From Pycnopodia helianthoides (Eukaryota > Echinodermata > Asteroidea > Forcipulatida > Asteriidae), in NCBI GenBank assembly GCA_032158295.1, contig CM063247.1, positions 8,684,675-8,748,674 on the forward strand: a stretch of DNA of 64,000 nt. Direction: 5' to 3'. The position numbers and the translations under genes are program-made. Within the stretch, counting starts at the first letter, position 1; each line of letters begins with the position of its first letter. The notes under the pieces are model-generated. The model did not search any database, was not told the origin of the DNA, and saw only the letters and a list, made by a program, of their open reading frames with translations. Shown here one piece after another: positions 24,501 to 36,500 of the stretch.

Positions 24501-27500
24501 GTTGGTTCAATTCCCGCTCTAGTCAATTTTTTCTTTGTTCAACCCAAAATAAATACAAATTTACCGAGTCAGTTTCCCTGGTAGTTTATTATTTCATATT
24601 TATTTCCTTACAGCTACCTTACCCAGTATGACAGCATCACATTTTACAATTTTCTAAAATCTCTACGGTTAACTTTTTAATTATATATTTTTACTATGAT
24701 TCCAAAACACAATTCCAAAACTGGCGTTTTGGTTTTTTTTATTAAAAAAAATGTTTGTCTGAATTAATGTGGGTTGTTTTGGGGGTTTCCCCCTTCCCTC
24801 TCTCTCTCTCTCTTTAGAACAAATGAAAGAACGGTTACAAATAGCTTGGGCTGGCTGTTCATGGATTCAGCTGAATCAATGTTTGTGGTAAGTTAGTGGA
24901 CTAATAATTTTTAACAAATTAATTTATACCATAAATTCCAATACCCTGGGTGGATTTTTTCTCCCCTTAAACAGAAAAAAAGTTTACAGCCTGGTGAAAA
25001 TGGATGTACCAGCAAGCTTGCAAATTACAGTTACTTCAAATTTGTCCACACCATGCAAAGCTTCAAACACCACTTGCCTCTTCATCAGTCGCCAACTCTC
25101 TTTATTCCATGCCCTCTTCTCCAACAAAACACCTTGGTAAAGTACACCACAAAGATTCAAACAAAATTGATTATCAAGAAATTTGTCAATTTATTCATAG
25201 CATTCCAGGGATCGGGTGTATGGAGCTGCCAAAAAGACGAAAGGGAAGAAAGGTGAAGGGTCAGATGTCACAGGGTCAAGCACAAATGTCAGCAACAAAG
25301 GTGAGTTAACAGGTATTTTGATTCTTTAGAAGTCCAATACTACATTCCTAGTGATGGAATATAGATTGCCTAGAAGCATCATAAAATGCGTTTACTTGTT
25401 CAAGTCATATGACATCACAAATCATGAGACTCAAATCACAGAGATATCGGTAAGTTTTTCTTGCTTGAAACATGTTAAATTTGTCAAAATCTGACATTTT
25501 CTCCCTGGTACATACAATTGGGTTTTTGTTTTTTTTGTTTTTTTGGGGGGGGTTTGTTTTGCTTTGGGTGTTTTTTTTTGTGTGTGTTTTTTTCTACTTA
25601 AAAAATAAAAGAACAAAGTTTTGGGTCGCGGCATAAAATTAGGTTCGGTCGGGAAACAGCACATTTTTTATGTTGACCCAATGACACTGCAAAGTGGTGT
25701 CATGGCTGATCTGTCTACTGCACTGGGACCCAAGTTGTGGTGTAACCGGGGTGCGGTTTCGGGGTCATAACCAATAACTGTTTCGGTTGACTTGGCCTTA
25801 GGTTAAACACTGGGCAATGACCCAAACGGTTATTGGTTACGGCCTCGAAAATGCACCCTAGAGTGTGGGGTCTAGTCCCACCTGTGTTTTTGAGCAAGAC
25901 ACTTTATAACCATAATTGCTTTGCCTTAAGATGGGACATAAAATTTAGGTCCTGTGTGTTGTGTGATGCACGTAAAAGAACCTAGTACACTTATCGTTAA
26001 AGGAACATTACAGAATTGGTAACAAAAAAACTTGTAAAATATACTTTTTGATCACAGATTTACATAAAACTTACACGGTCTAATGATGATGATAGTAGAA
26101 AACATCCCTTGAAATATTTCTGTCTGAAATGCCATATTTGATAAGAAATGAATAAACTAACTTTCCGATTGGAGGTTATTGCTCAGTGAGCGTTTTATTC
26201 ATTTGTTGAATCTATATGATTTACATGCAAATGTGTAATTGGTTTTTCACTATTTTCTGGTGACCCAGATGGCCGATCAATCTCAAACTTCTACAGGTTT
26301 GTCAGTTTATGTGTATGGTGGATTACATAAAGTGCTTACACTGCCAGCAACTGTTTTGTTTGCAAAACCCAATTCTGTAATGTTCCTAAGTGCTAACACT
26401 ACCTTCCTTTATATATTATTATTAATGCATCTGCCTCTAACCTCTCATTTATTGCGTTAGTTTTATGCACTCTTGGTTTCATTTCTTGATTGTGTTTTCC
26501 TTTTGATCAGATCTGAGACTCGAAGAGAATCCAAAGTGGAAAGTCCTGACGGAGATCATGGAGGAAATAAAGCAAGAAACCTCCAAAACACCACGTAAGA
26601 AACACTCGCATCCACTGAGAAAGAGGTTCAAACTAGCAAAAAAGTAGCAGGAAACCGGTCACAAACAATAATATCATATATGGGTTTTGAGGCATTGCAT
26701 GGTGAGGTATCAGTATATATTCGGTTTGCGGTAACACCATGTGTAAAAAAATATCTACTTGCTGTGTAGATTTGTTCTTTAGAGAACTTGTCTTGCTATT
26801 TATTCTACTACCGCGGAGTAGGTTTTTCGGAATTCGGGAGACTTCTCAGTTCTGAAAAGAACTGTCCTGCTTATTAACTACTACCTGGGCGAGAACTGTG
26901 ATTGGAGGGCTCAGAGTTATTGTGTGGGTTGCCCATTGTGTGTGAGTGCCCTGTGTAGTGGGGCGTGTCAGTAGACTGAGGGATACCAGTAGAGTAGGGT
27001 GGTAGGATTGTGTGCCAAATATTGCTGATGAAGTAGCCGATATTTTGATGCACTGTATTGTGCTTGTGTATTTCAATAGCTTCACTGTTGCGACGTGTAT
27101 ACCAATGTCTCTCAGAAGCTATGATTTAAGCTTGATCCCAATCTGTGACATGGTCTAGATCAGCAGAATGTTTGACAATGGTAGATTTGTCATATTCTCC
27201 TCTGCGGCCATGGGCTTTGTGTTCTTTCAGCCTTGTGTTTAGGTCTCTACCCGTCTCGCCAATATACACTTTACCACAAGAGCAAGTAATCCGGTAAACT
27301 CCCGCTTGACTGCTAGAGTCATACTTGTCTTTGTGGGTGTGTAGCTTCATTTCCAATTTGTTGCGAGTACGGTAGTAGACCTTGATATCTACCTCACGGA
27401 GGATACGTTGGATTTTGTGTGAAGTGTGACCAATGTACAGAAGGACCGAAATGGGCATGTCTTCGGAGTTTGAAGACTGAGAGTTATGTTTAGGAATAAA

Positions 27501-30500
27501 CTCTCGCTTGTTCGGCCTGTATCCATTCTCTTTTAGCACTGTGTTAAGGTGCTCCAGTTCTTTTGGTAAATGTTCATCGTCACAAATAATGTGTGCCCTT
27601 CGGAGTAGGGTGCGGTTTACTGAGGCTTTCACGGAAGGAGGATGAAATGACCGAGCATTCAGATAGCGGTCTGTGTGAGTTGGTTTTCTGTACACGGAGT
27701 GTGCAAGAGAACCATCAGCCCTCTTTGAAATGAGAACATCAAGGAAAGGTAATGAATCGGATGTCTCTGTTTCCATGGTGAACTGAATGTTGGGATGTTG
27801 CCGGTTAAGGTGACTAAGGAAGTCATCAAGTTTTTCCAATCCATGTGACCAGATGATAAACGTGTCATCCACATATCGAAGCCAAAGCTTGGGTTTGAGT
27901 CGAGCTGTTCCCAGTGCTTTCTGTTCAAAATCTTCCATGAAGATATTCGCTAAGACTTGGGAAATGGGTGACCCCATGGGGGTACCCAAAGCCTGTCTAT
28001 AGAACACTTCTCTCCATTGGAAGTATGTGGACTTTACGCATGTCAATAGTAGATCATGGATCTGGTCTGGCGTTAGGCTGGTACGGTTGGTTAGAGTTTT
28101 ATCTTGTTCAAGAACCGATTTGGTGATTTGGCATGCTTCATCGGTAGGGACGTTAGTGAATAGTGATTTGACATCAAAACTCACTAGTACATCAGAGGTC
28201 TGCAACTCAATTCCCTTTATGATATCGATAAACCCTGCTGAATTGGGTACATGGTGAGGCGTTTTACCCACAAGTGGGTGTAAAAGCTTTGTTAAGTGCT
28301 TTGCGAGGTTGTAGGTTGGGGAACCTCTAGAGGAGACAATAGGGCGGAGTGGTTTGTCTGGTTTGTGGATCTTAGGTTGACCAAAGAATCTCGGACACTT
28401 CGAGGCAGAAGGTCTGAGATGTCTGTATAGCGGAAGGGGTAAAGTGGTGCTACGGTTCAGAGAGAGGAGCTTGGCAGCCAGCTTCCTTTCTACACATGGA
28501 ATCGGATTCTTCTTCAGGTGGACATAAGTATCTGTGTCAAGGATACTTTGAACTTTCTGATCATAATCAGTATGATCCATTACAACTGTGGCATTACCCT
28601 TGTCAGCCTTCAGGATGTGTATTGAGGGATCCCTGCGTAGACTATTGATAGCTTGGAATTCTTGTTTTGTTAGATTGGGATTTTTGAGGTTTAGAGTTTT
28701 TCAGGACCTCATGAATCTGAATACGGACAAGCTATCAATGGTCATTAAAATCGTTGTGATTGTTAACATTAACACATTAGAACATTACATTCATGGCAAT
28801 TCCTGTTTAAAATCTGGGCTACTAAAACTTCCTTGTGGTTGGGGCAAGTAAAATGCACAGTTTAAGGCCTGTAGTGGTTGGTGAAATAAATTAAACACTT
28901 TGCATTGTTATGAGATTAATTGGCAGATTTTTGTTGACCCCAACAGACCGGCCAACAAACCAGCCAGCCGCGGAAGGAGAAAAGGCCAGAGATCAAAAGC
29001 AAAAGATGAAAAAAGCAAAAAGGACGACCCTCTGACTCTTACCCAGATAGTCCTCGGGAGCAAGGGAGATCATAAACATGGGGTAAACTTTGACAAATTT
29101 CCTACATCTGTACTAACCAAACATGGGATGAGAGAAAAATTAAATGGTCCTCATTGGGATTTGAACCCAAGACCCCTGACACTCTGGGCAGATGCTCTAC
29201 CAACTGAGCTATGAGGCACAGTGGTATACTACCTCTGGTTTTCCCTAAGAACCACATTTATTTCTCAGTGTTGCATGGATGCGCAACTGGGCAAAGTAAC
29301 AACCACAATAATTTGTATGGTGCCTAATCACCATAGATTAGGCACCATAGATAATTGGTATGGTGCCTAATCACCTACGTCTGTTCTGTAATAGCTCACT
29401 TGAGATTGAATCTTGGTTGGGTGAAGTTCAGCTCTTCCATAGATTCAGCAACACCATATTAACCACTAATGTCTTCACTCCATCTTAATAATAATAATAA
29501 TAATAGTGGATACTTATATAGCGCACGTTCCGTCTTTCGACGCTCGCGGCGCTTTGGGAAAAGGGAAACGAATAAACAAATAACCAGACAAACATACAAA
29601 ACCAAATTAGAGTACACCTATTGTTCAAATAAATAGGTTTTCAACCGAGTTTTAAAACTATCCAAGGAAGGTGATTGGCGAATTTCAATGGGGAGATCAT
29701 TCCAATGTTTTGGGCCGAGGTATGAGAAGGAACGATTTCCCCATGAGCGTTTTATTCTGGGTACTTGAAGGGATAGTGTGTTTGATGAGCGAAGACTACG
29801 TGAAGGAGTGTACATTGTGAGGCTATTCTGTAAGTAGGCAGGGGCAGATGAATGAAGTGAATGATATACAAGTAATAAAATTTTAAAGGTAATGCGTTTC
29901 TCAACAGGAAGCCAATGGAGGGATTGAAGGATTGGTGTTATGTGTGAATATTTCTTTGTGTATGTAAGTAGTCTGGCTGCAGAATTCTGTAGACCTTGGA
30001 GCCTATTAACTTCTTTTTGGGGGAGATTACCAAACAAAGAGTTAGAAAAGTCAATGCGAGATGAGATCAATGCATGAATCAAGGATTCAACAGCAGAGGG
30101 TGACAAATACTTCCTAATGAAACTCAAATTGCGTAATTGAAATCGAACACTCTGTGATACATACGATATGTGGTTATTGAAAGTAAGATTAGCATCAAAA
30201 ATAACACCAAGATTACGAGCAGTTTGGGCAGGTTTTACATAGCAATTTCCAATCCTAATTTGACACTTGTCATGATTGATCTTTGACAACATCTGTTTTG
30301 AACCAAACAATACAAACTCTGATTTCCCGTCATTCAACTTCAAACCATTACTTTCCATCCATATTTTAACATCATCAAGACAAGACTCAAGTCTTGTGAT
30401 TGTGTTAGAAAGGGCATTGATAGATGGGGGAAATGAAACAAACAGTTGAATGTCATCTGCATAACAGTGGTAACTAATATTGTGTTTACAAAAAATATTA

Positions 30501-33500
30501 CTAATAGGTTGTAGATCTAAAGAATATGGAAAGTGGACCCCCCAAAAAGGACATAAATTACTAAGATTTGAAAATCAAATTGGTTAATAGACCTCCTTGC
30601 ATACTCTGCAATAGCTGAGGTCTGACAACGTAAATGCAAGTGCATGTGTGTGCCAATAATACTGGACCAATGAGGTACGATTTAGTGTTTACATGCAGAC
30701 AAATAATTCTTGCTGAGTATTTGCAAGGTTTAATAAGGGAATAAAAGAGTAAGCTTTGAGGTCTTAACTGGCCGTTTAAAACCAGCAGGGTTGTGGCTTT
30801 GTGATGAAGGACCGTTTTTGTTGAAAAGCATAATAATGTTGGAAAATCTGTACAACTTTTCTGTTACCTTTCAATTCCTGTCACGTCCTCGGGTCCTGTT
30901 TTGCAAAGATGCATGCCACGCTCAACGGTTGTGCAACACTAACCGATTTAAGATTAGATACCAGTATGTATTGATTTCGTTTTGCGTAAATTAGTGCCTG
31001 CGTAAGCCTGCGCAAAAGGTATGTTTAAACACTTCTAGCCGTGTTTATATCACACGTGTAAACATGGCCATGTGATCTCCTCTCGACCAATCAGAATGGA
31101 TAAACTGTCTCCTTCAGGGAGAAGCCAGTGATTCAGATGAGGATGCCGAAGCAGCAGCAGTAGGAGGAGGAGGGGACGATACCGAAGAGGATGTAGATGA
31201 TGAGATGCTGTGTGTGTCTTCACCTGAGGCTTATACTACGGCATCACCTCCGCGCCTCGTTATCCATAACGCTTTTATTATCGGGCGTTTTACCAACTTT
31301 CTGAAAGTCCTTGGCGATGACTAGAGCAAGCTAGTCGAAACTTTGAGACCAAAAAGAACTTACTCCGCGGCAGTGCAGTTAATTATGAGAAGTCCCCCCG
31401 ATCCACAAAGCTAAAGTAGTAGTCCCGGTCGATTTCCTACCTCCCACCCAAGGTAGTAGTTAATAAGCAGGACAGTTCTTTTCAGAACTGAGAAGTCTCC
31501 TGAATTCCGAAAATTTGTTCCGCGGTAGTAGAACAAATAGCAAGACAAGTTCTCTAAAGAACACAATCTACACAGCAAAGTAGATAATTATACACATGGT
31601 GTTACCGCAAACCAAATATACATTGATACCTCACCATGCAATGCCTCAGAAACCATAGTCCTTGGCTTCGCAACCAGAATTAATAAATGAAAATAAATGA
31701 ACACAAGGTATCTTAATTTAAAATAGCTCTATACCTGTTATAAAGTAATTGCTGTGAGATGCCCTAGATAAAGCACTATATCAATTTGTGTACTAATGCT
31801 ATTTGTTTACTTGCTTGCCGTGCAGAGATCCTTACAGCTTGAGCAAGACGCTACAGGAAGTCAAGCCCCTCTATGTCATACTCTATATGCTGAGATTCAG
31901 TTTGTTCGGCAGCTGGAGGTAAGAAATAATCCTCTCTCGACTTCCAGTTGAACTCTCCTTAAACCTGTTGTCTCTGTTATAAGTAATATGACCTGTATAA
32001 CTTTTGTCTGTTTACAAAGACCTTGGCTCAATTTCTTTCTGCTGCTTAACAGAAAGCACGAATTTGCTTCAGTGTCAGCGTATTTCACAGGTGAGCAAGA
32101 AAATTGGGCAGCAAGCTTGCACCATTACCATGGATTTGCATTGTAATGTCATTCATTTTCATACAGTAAGCACTGGAAGGTTAGCATGCCTTTTCCTGAG
32201 CTTACTGTTAACAGCACTATGAAATGGACACTCGCAGAGTATGCACAAAGTTGGCCATTAAGCAACTCTATGAAATTGGGCCCTTGTCTTCTGGAAGAGC
32301 ATTTGAGAGTAAACTAAATGGCTCTTTTCATGGCCACTACCTCTTCCTAAGAGAGTTCATTACACACATTGTAGCTAAAAGTCAAACAAAAACTTGGAAA
32401 CAGTCAAAATAATTGTTTGCTCTGGATTTTGCCTTGGGTCATTTCTCATAGACCAGGGTTCCCCCCACAGTGGTCGGTGCCGGAAAACTCGCCCGGCACT
32501 AAGGATTCCCCAACCTCCACTGGCAGAATTTTCTCTGTTTCCGACCACAACACATTTTCAAATCTGAAAGCATATACCTGCCTGCTGCCTTTATTGCATC
32601 GATGCTAAATTTTGTTGCCAATACTTGTGTGTTTTCTTGACCAGGTGTTCAAGGCATGCAGACCAAGGCTTCCTCTCAGGGTGTATTTCCTCATATACTC
32701 GGGGTCCACCGAGGAGTAACGATACTTGACAACGCTCCGGAAGGAGGAGCAAGCATTTGAACATATTATCAAGGAGAAAGCTGTGAGTAATTGTCGAACC
32801 TTCCTCATCCAATCCCCTCCCAAATCTCTTCCCAAGTCCTACCCACTGCTTCCCCATTCATAATAGACTCTTCCCGTGAATTATGTAAAGTGAACATCGA
32901 GTGTTGCGCACCTCCCTACTGGCTGGCAAATGAGTGAACATCGCGCCTTTTTGTATGGACTGATGGTGCGTGACGCACACGCGTTTGTGCGTCTTCTAGT
33001 GCACAACTCTATGGTGTTTGCCAACCAATAGTGTTAGTACGCATGCATGAATGTAGTCAACATATTTCATGGAAAGGTCCATTCCTTAGCAGGGAAACAG
33101 GCAATTGAAGAAATTATGAGGAAGCTGACAGTAAAATGAAGATTAACCCTCATGCAACGACCTCCTTAATCCAAACCAGTGCCTTCCTCAAGTCCCTACC
33201 GTACCCCCCCCTACCATCTGACTCAAAATTATTCCTCTTTTATAACACTTAAAGACACCTCACTCAGACAAACAAGAGGCGAAAAAAGCTCTCCCTCCCC
33301 TCCTTCCAGAGAAGCTTACATCTCGTCACATTAGTGTTTCCTAAGTTCACTTTATGTTGTCTACTATGGTTTACAGTGACAATCGGTGTTAATCTAGAAG
33401 AATGCTCGAAGGCAGTGGGGAGATAACACCAAGTTTTCAGCTCATTTTACAAGTAGACCTCAGGGCATTTTTGGGAAGTCCATCTGCGGAAACGCATGAG

Positions 33501-36500
33501 AATTGGGGCTCCATGCAGAGCAGTCCCTACCGTACCCCCCCTACCATCTGACCTCAAAATTATTCCCTCTTTTAATAACACTTAAAGACACCTCACTCAG
33601 ACAACAAGAGGCGAAAAAAGCTCTCCCTCCCTCCTTCCAGAGAAGCTTACATCCTCGTCACATTAGTGGTTTCCTAAGTTCACTTTATGTTGTCTACTAT
33701 GGTTCTACAGACAATGGTGTTATCTGAAGAGGTCGAAGGTCGTGGGGAGATAACACCACAGCTCAGTAGAGACCAGCAGTCTGCATCTAGCTCCCAGCAG
33801 AGCAGGAGGGTGCCCTTCACAGGGACTCGTGCAACAAAAGGTGTGATTAAAGACGTTGCCATCAAAAGATTTACACCGCAAAAGCTTACACGCTGAACTT
33901 TAATGACGGACTTTTTGTTTACTCAAAAGCATTTGATTTCCCCAGATATTCTTTCAAAAAATTTGAGTTTCTTTAAATTTGTCGGGGGCACCTCCCCTGA
34001 TGCCACTGAATCGACTTTGAACTCCATAACTCTTTTATCCTAGGAAATATTTAGGTTTTTTTTTGCAATAATAATGACGTAGGCCTCTCACCAAAAATGA
34101 ATCTTTGTCAAAATATTGGGAATTATTGTCCCCCACAGAAAAGGGCTTCAGGGGAACCTACTCTATCGATATGAACCATCAAATCGCACTTTAATTTTTG
34201 ACTCGGATATGAAAGAAAGTTTACAGGCCTGTGGAAAATTATAAAATTTTGTCAAAATTTGTTTCTGTAAAGTTTAAATAAGTTATTTTATGCTGGTTAT
34301 CTCTTGTTTTTTATCTTAAATACCACCTTGGTAATAAAAATATCTTTACTATTGACTTTTACAGGTAATCGTAGACATGCGTGAATTCAGAAGGGAGCTG
34401 CCATCTTTAATTCACAAACGAGGCATAGATATAGAGCCGGTAACAATTGAGGTACGTGAAACCACAAGTTTTAATTACAGAAATCTCCAATTATCAAATG
34501 ACAATGTTTAGCGTAATTTGAATCACACATTAAACGTCACGTCACATGTTAAAGTTTGGTTTTGTTTTCTTCACATGCTAAAGCAATGTATGTGGGTTCC
34601 TGAAGTTCCCAAAAATATTTGATACTTGCACGGTTTATTATTCTGTACCTTCCTGTAGTCTATTGGTCATATTTTAACCCTGTTAAAATGTGCTTCTTTC
34701 CTGCTGTATTGTAATTTGGGGGGGGGGGGGGTGGTTTTGACTAGGAGCATATTTTAACGTGTTACTATAATACATGTGTTATTGCTTTTCTTTGGTGTTT
34801 TGAATTTTATTGTTTTGGGGGGTTCTTGTATTGTTATCGCTTTGATTTTTTTTGTTTCTTAATCCAACAATTTTTGCTTTATCCTGTGTGTGATGATAAT
34901 ATAATTCTTAAGCGTCTTTCTAATGGACACGAGCGTTGTGGCTGGCTCGGTAGGAATTCGAACCCCCACCCAAACCCCCAAACCAACTCAGAGCCTCAGG
35001 CACATAAGCACTTTGCAATGAGACCTCGATCTTACTCTCCATTCATTGCGTTTAACAGGTCAGGGAATACATCCTAACCCCTGAGATCTGCGTGGAGAGA
35101 AAGAGCATCAGTGATCTGATAGGATCCTTGGCATCGGGGAGGTTGTTCAATCAAGCCATGTCCATGACCCGCTACTACAAGAACCCTGTACTGCTCATCG
35201 AGTTTGACCCCAAGAAATCCTTTTCCTTGCAAGTAAGTCTTTTTTCTTTCACAAGATCTTCATCGCTAGTGAACTGTATTCTTCTTTAGTCGAGTAGTGT
35301 CCTCGGCCAATGATGTCAAGAGGGAAGTGTCCCCAGATCTCCCTGTCCTTCATGCATCCACTGGGCCCAAGTTCATGGCTCTACTTATCGCCGAATTATG
35401 CACTTAGTGATCATACTCTTCGCTTACAGGGCAACCGCAGGAATTATGCGCTATCTACATAAGCGAAGAATGCCTAAAAATGTGGAGTATGCATGCGCAC
35501 AGGCAAAAAAAAACCTGCTTACCTTTGAATCGGAAGCGTGTAAATCCCTGCTTCTAGTAAACAGAGCCATGACATTGGGCCAAGATCTTCACATGGGAAA
35601 TAGACCTGTGATCATAAGCAAACAATCTTGCTCTTATCTTGTTTTATCTTGTTTTGTTTACATGGCTAGACTGGGTGTGTGGTGAACATATGGATTTTTT
35701 TTTTTTAAATCCTTGTGCATTGTTTCTTGTGCAATATTTGTATCTGTCATTTGTAACTTTTGTAACTTTTTGTTTTTTGTAGTGTTTTTAAACTTGTGCG
35801 AGCAATGTAATTTCTTCTTTTTGGAGAGTAATAAAGTTTCTTATGTCTTATGTCTTATGTCTTATGTCTTCAGCTACAGCCAAGATACATCGATGTGAAT
35901 TATTGAAGTGTCAATTTGGACTTTGCCTAATAAGTCATACATTTTCCTTTTTTAGTCCAAGAGTACAGCCTCCAGCGAGATTACCTTCAATGACCTGTCC
36001 TCAAAGATTGCTCTCCTTACAATGCACTTTCCCAAGCTGCGGATTCTATGGTGTCCAAGCCCTCATGCTACCGCTCAACTCTTTGAAGAACTGAAGGTAA
36101 AAGTCATGCCACAAATACTTTGCAATACACTTTTATTTCTATATTTGCAAATTGAAAGTGAAGAGATAACGGGAGAAAGTAAATCCACTCACTGCTTCAA
36201 TTTTGCACAATCATGTCTTTATAAATACATATTTGTGTTGCCTTTTAATACTGAGTTCTTATACAATTCTGAGTTCTTATATAGTGCTTTATCACACCAA
36301 TTGGCGTCTCAAAGCGCTCAATATTTTTTTCCTGCAAAGTATGCGGAGCTATGTTTTGAAGTATGAGACCTATTCCTTTAAGTAGCGGCATGTAGTGGTT
36401 TACAAGGTGCTGTGGTGCAATATGCTACCGATCAAACAAGGAACACCGGGGCCAACCCATTCTCTGTAAGATAAGTGTAACTGGGTTCTTTTACGTGCAT

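Noticed and set aside
24450..24525. Functional tRNA gene
   Set aside because: D-arm is good, but acceptor and anticodon stems do not pair. Similar copies with the same downstream body exist, so it is a SINE.
28699..28740. Possible small XPF exon after the acceptor-like tttttcag
   Set aside because: The translated stretch ([12 protein letters not shown]) does not match XPF, and no donor in a consistent phase was evident.
29148..29218. Functional tRNA on the minus strand
   Set aside because: T-arm is perfect, but the anticodon stem fails and the first acceptor pairs mismatch. It shares the SINE body downstream.
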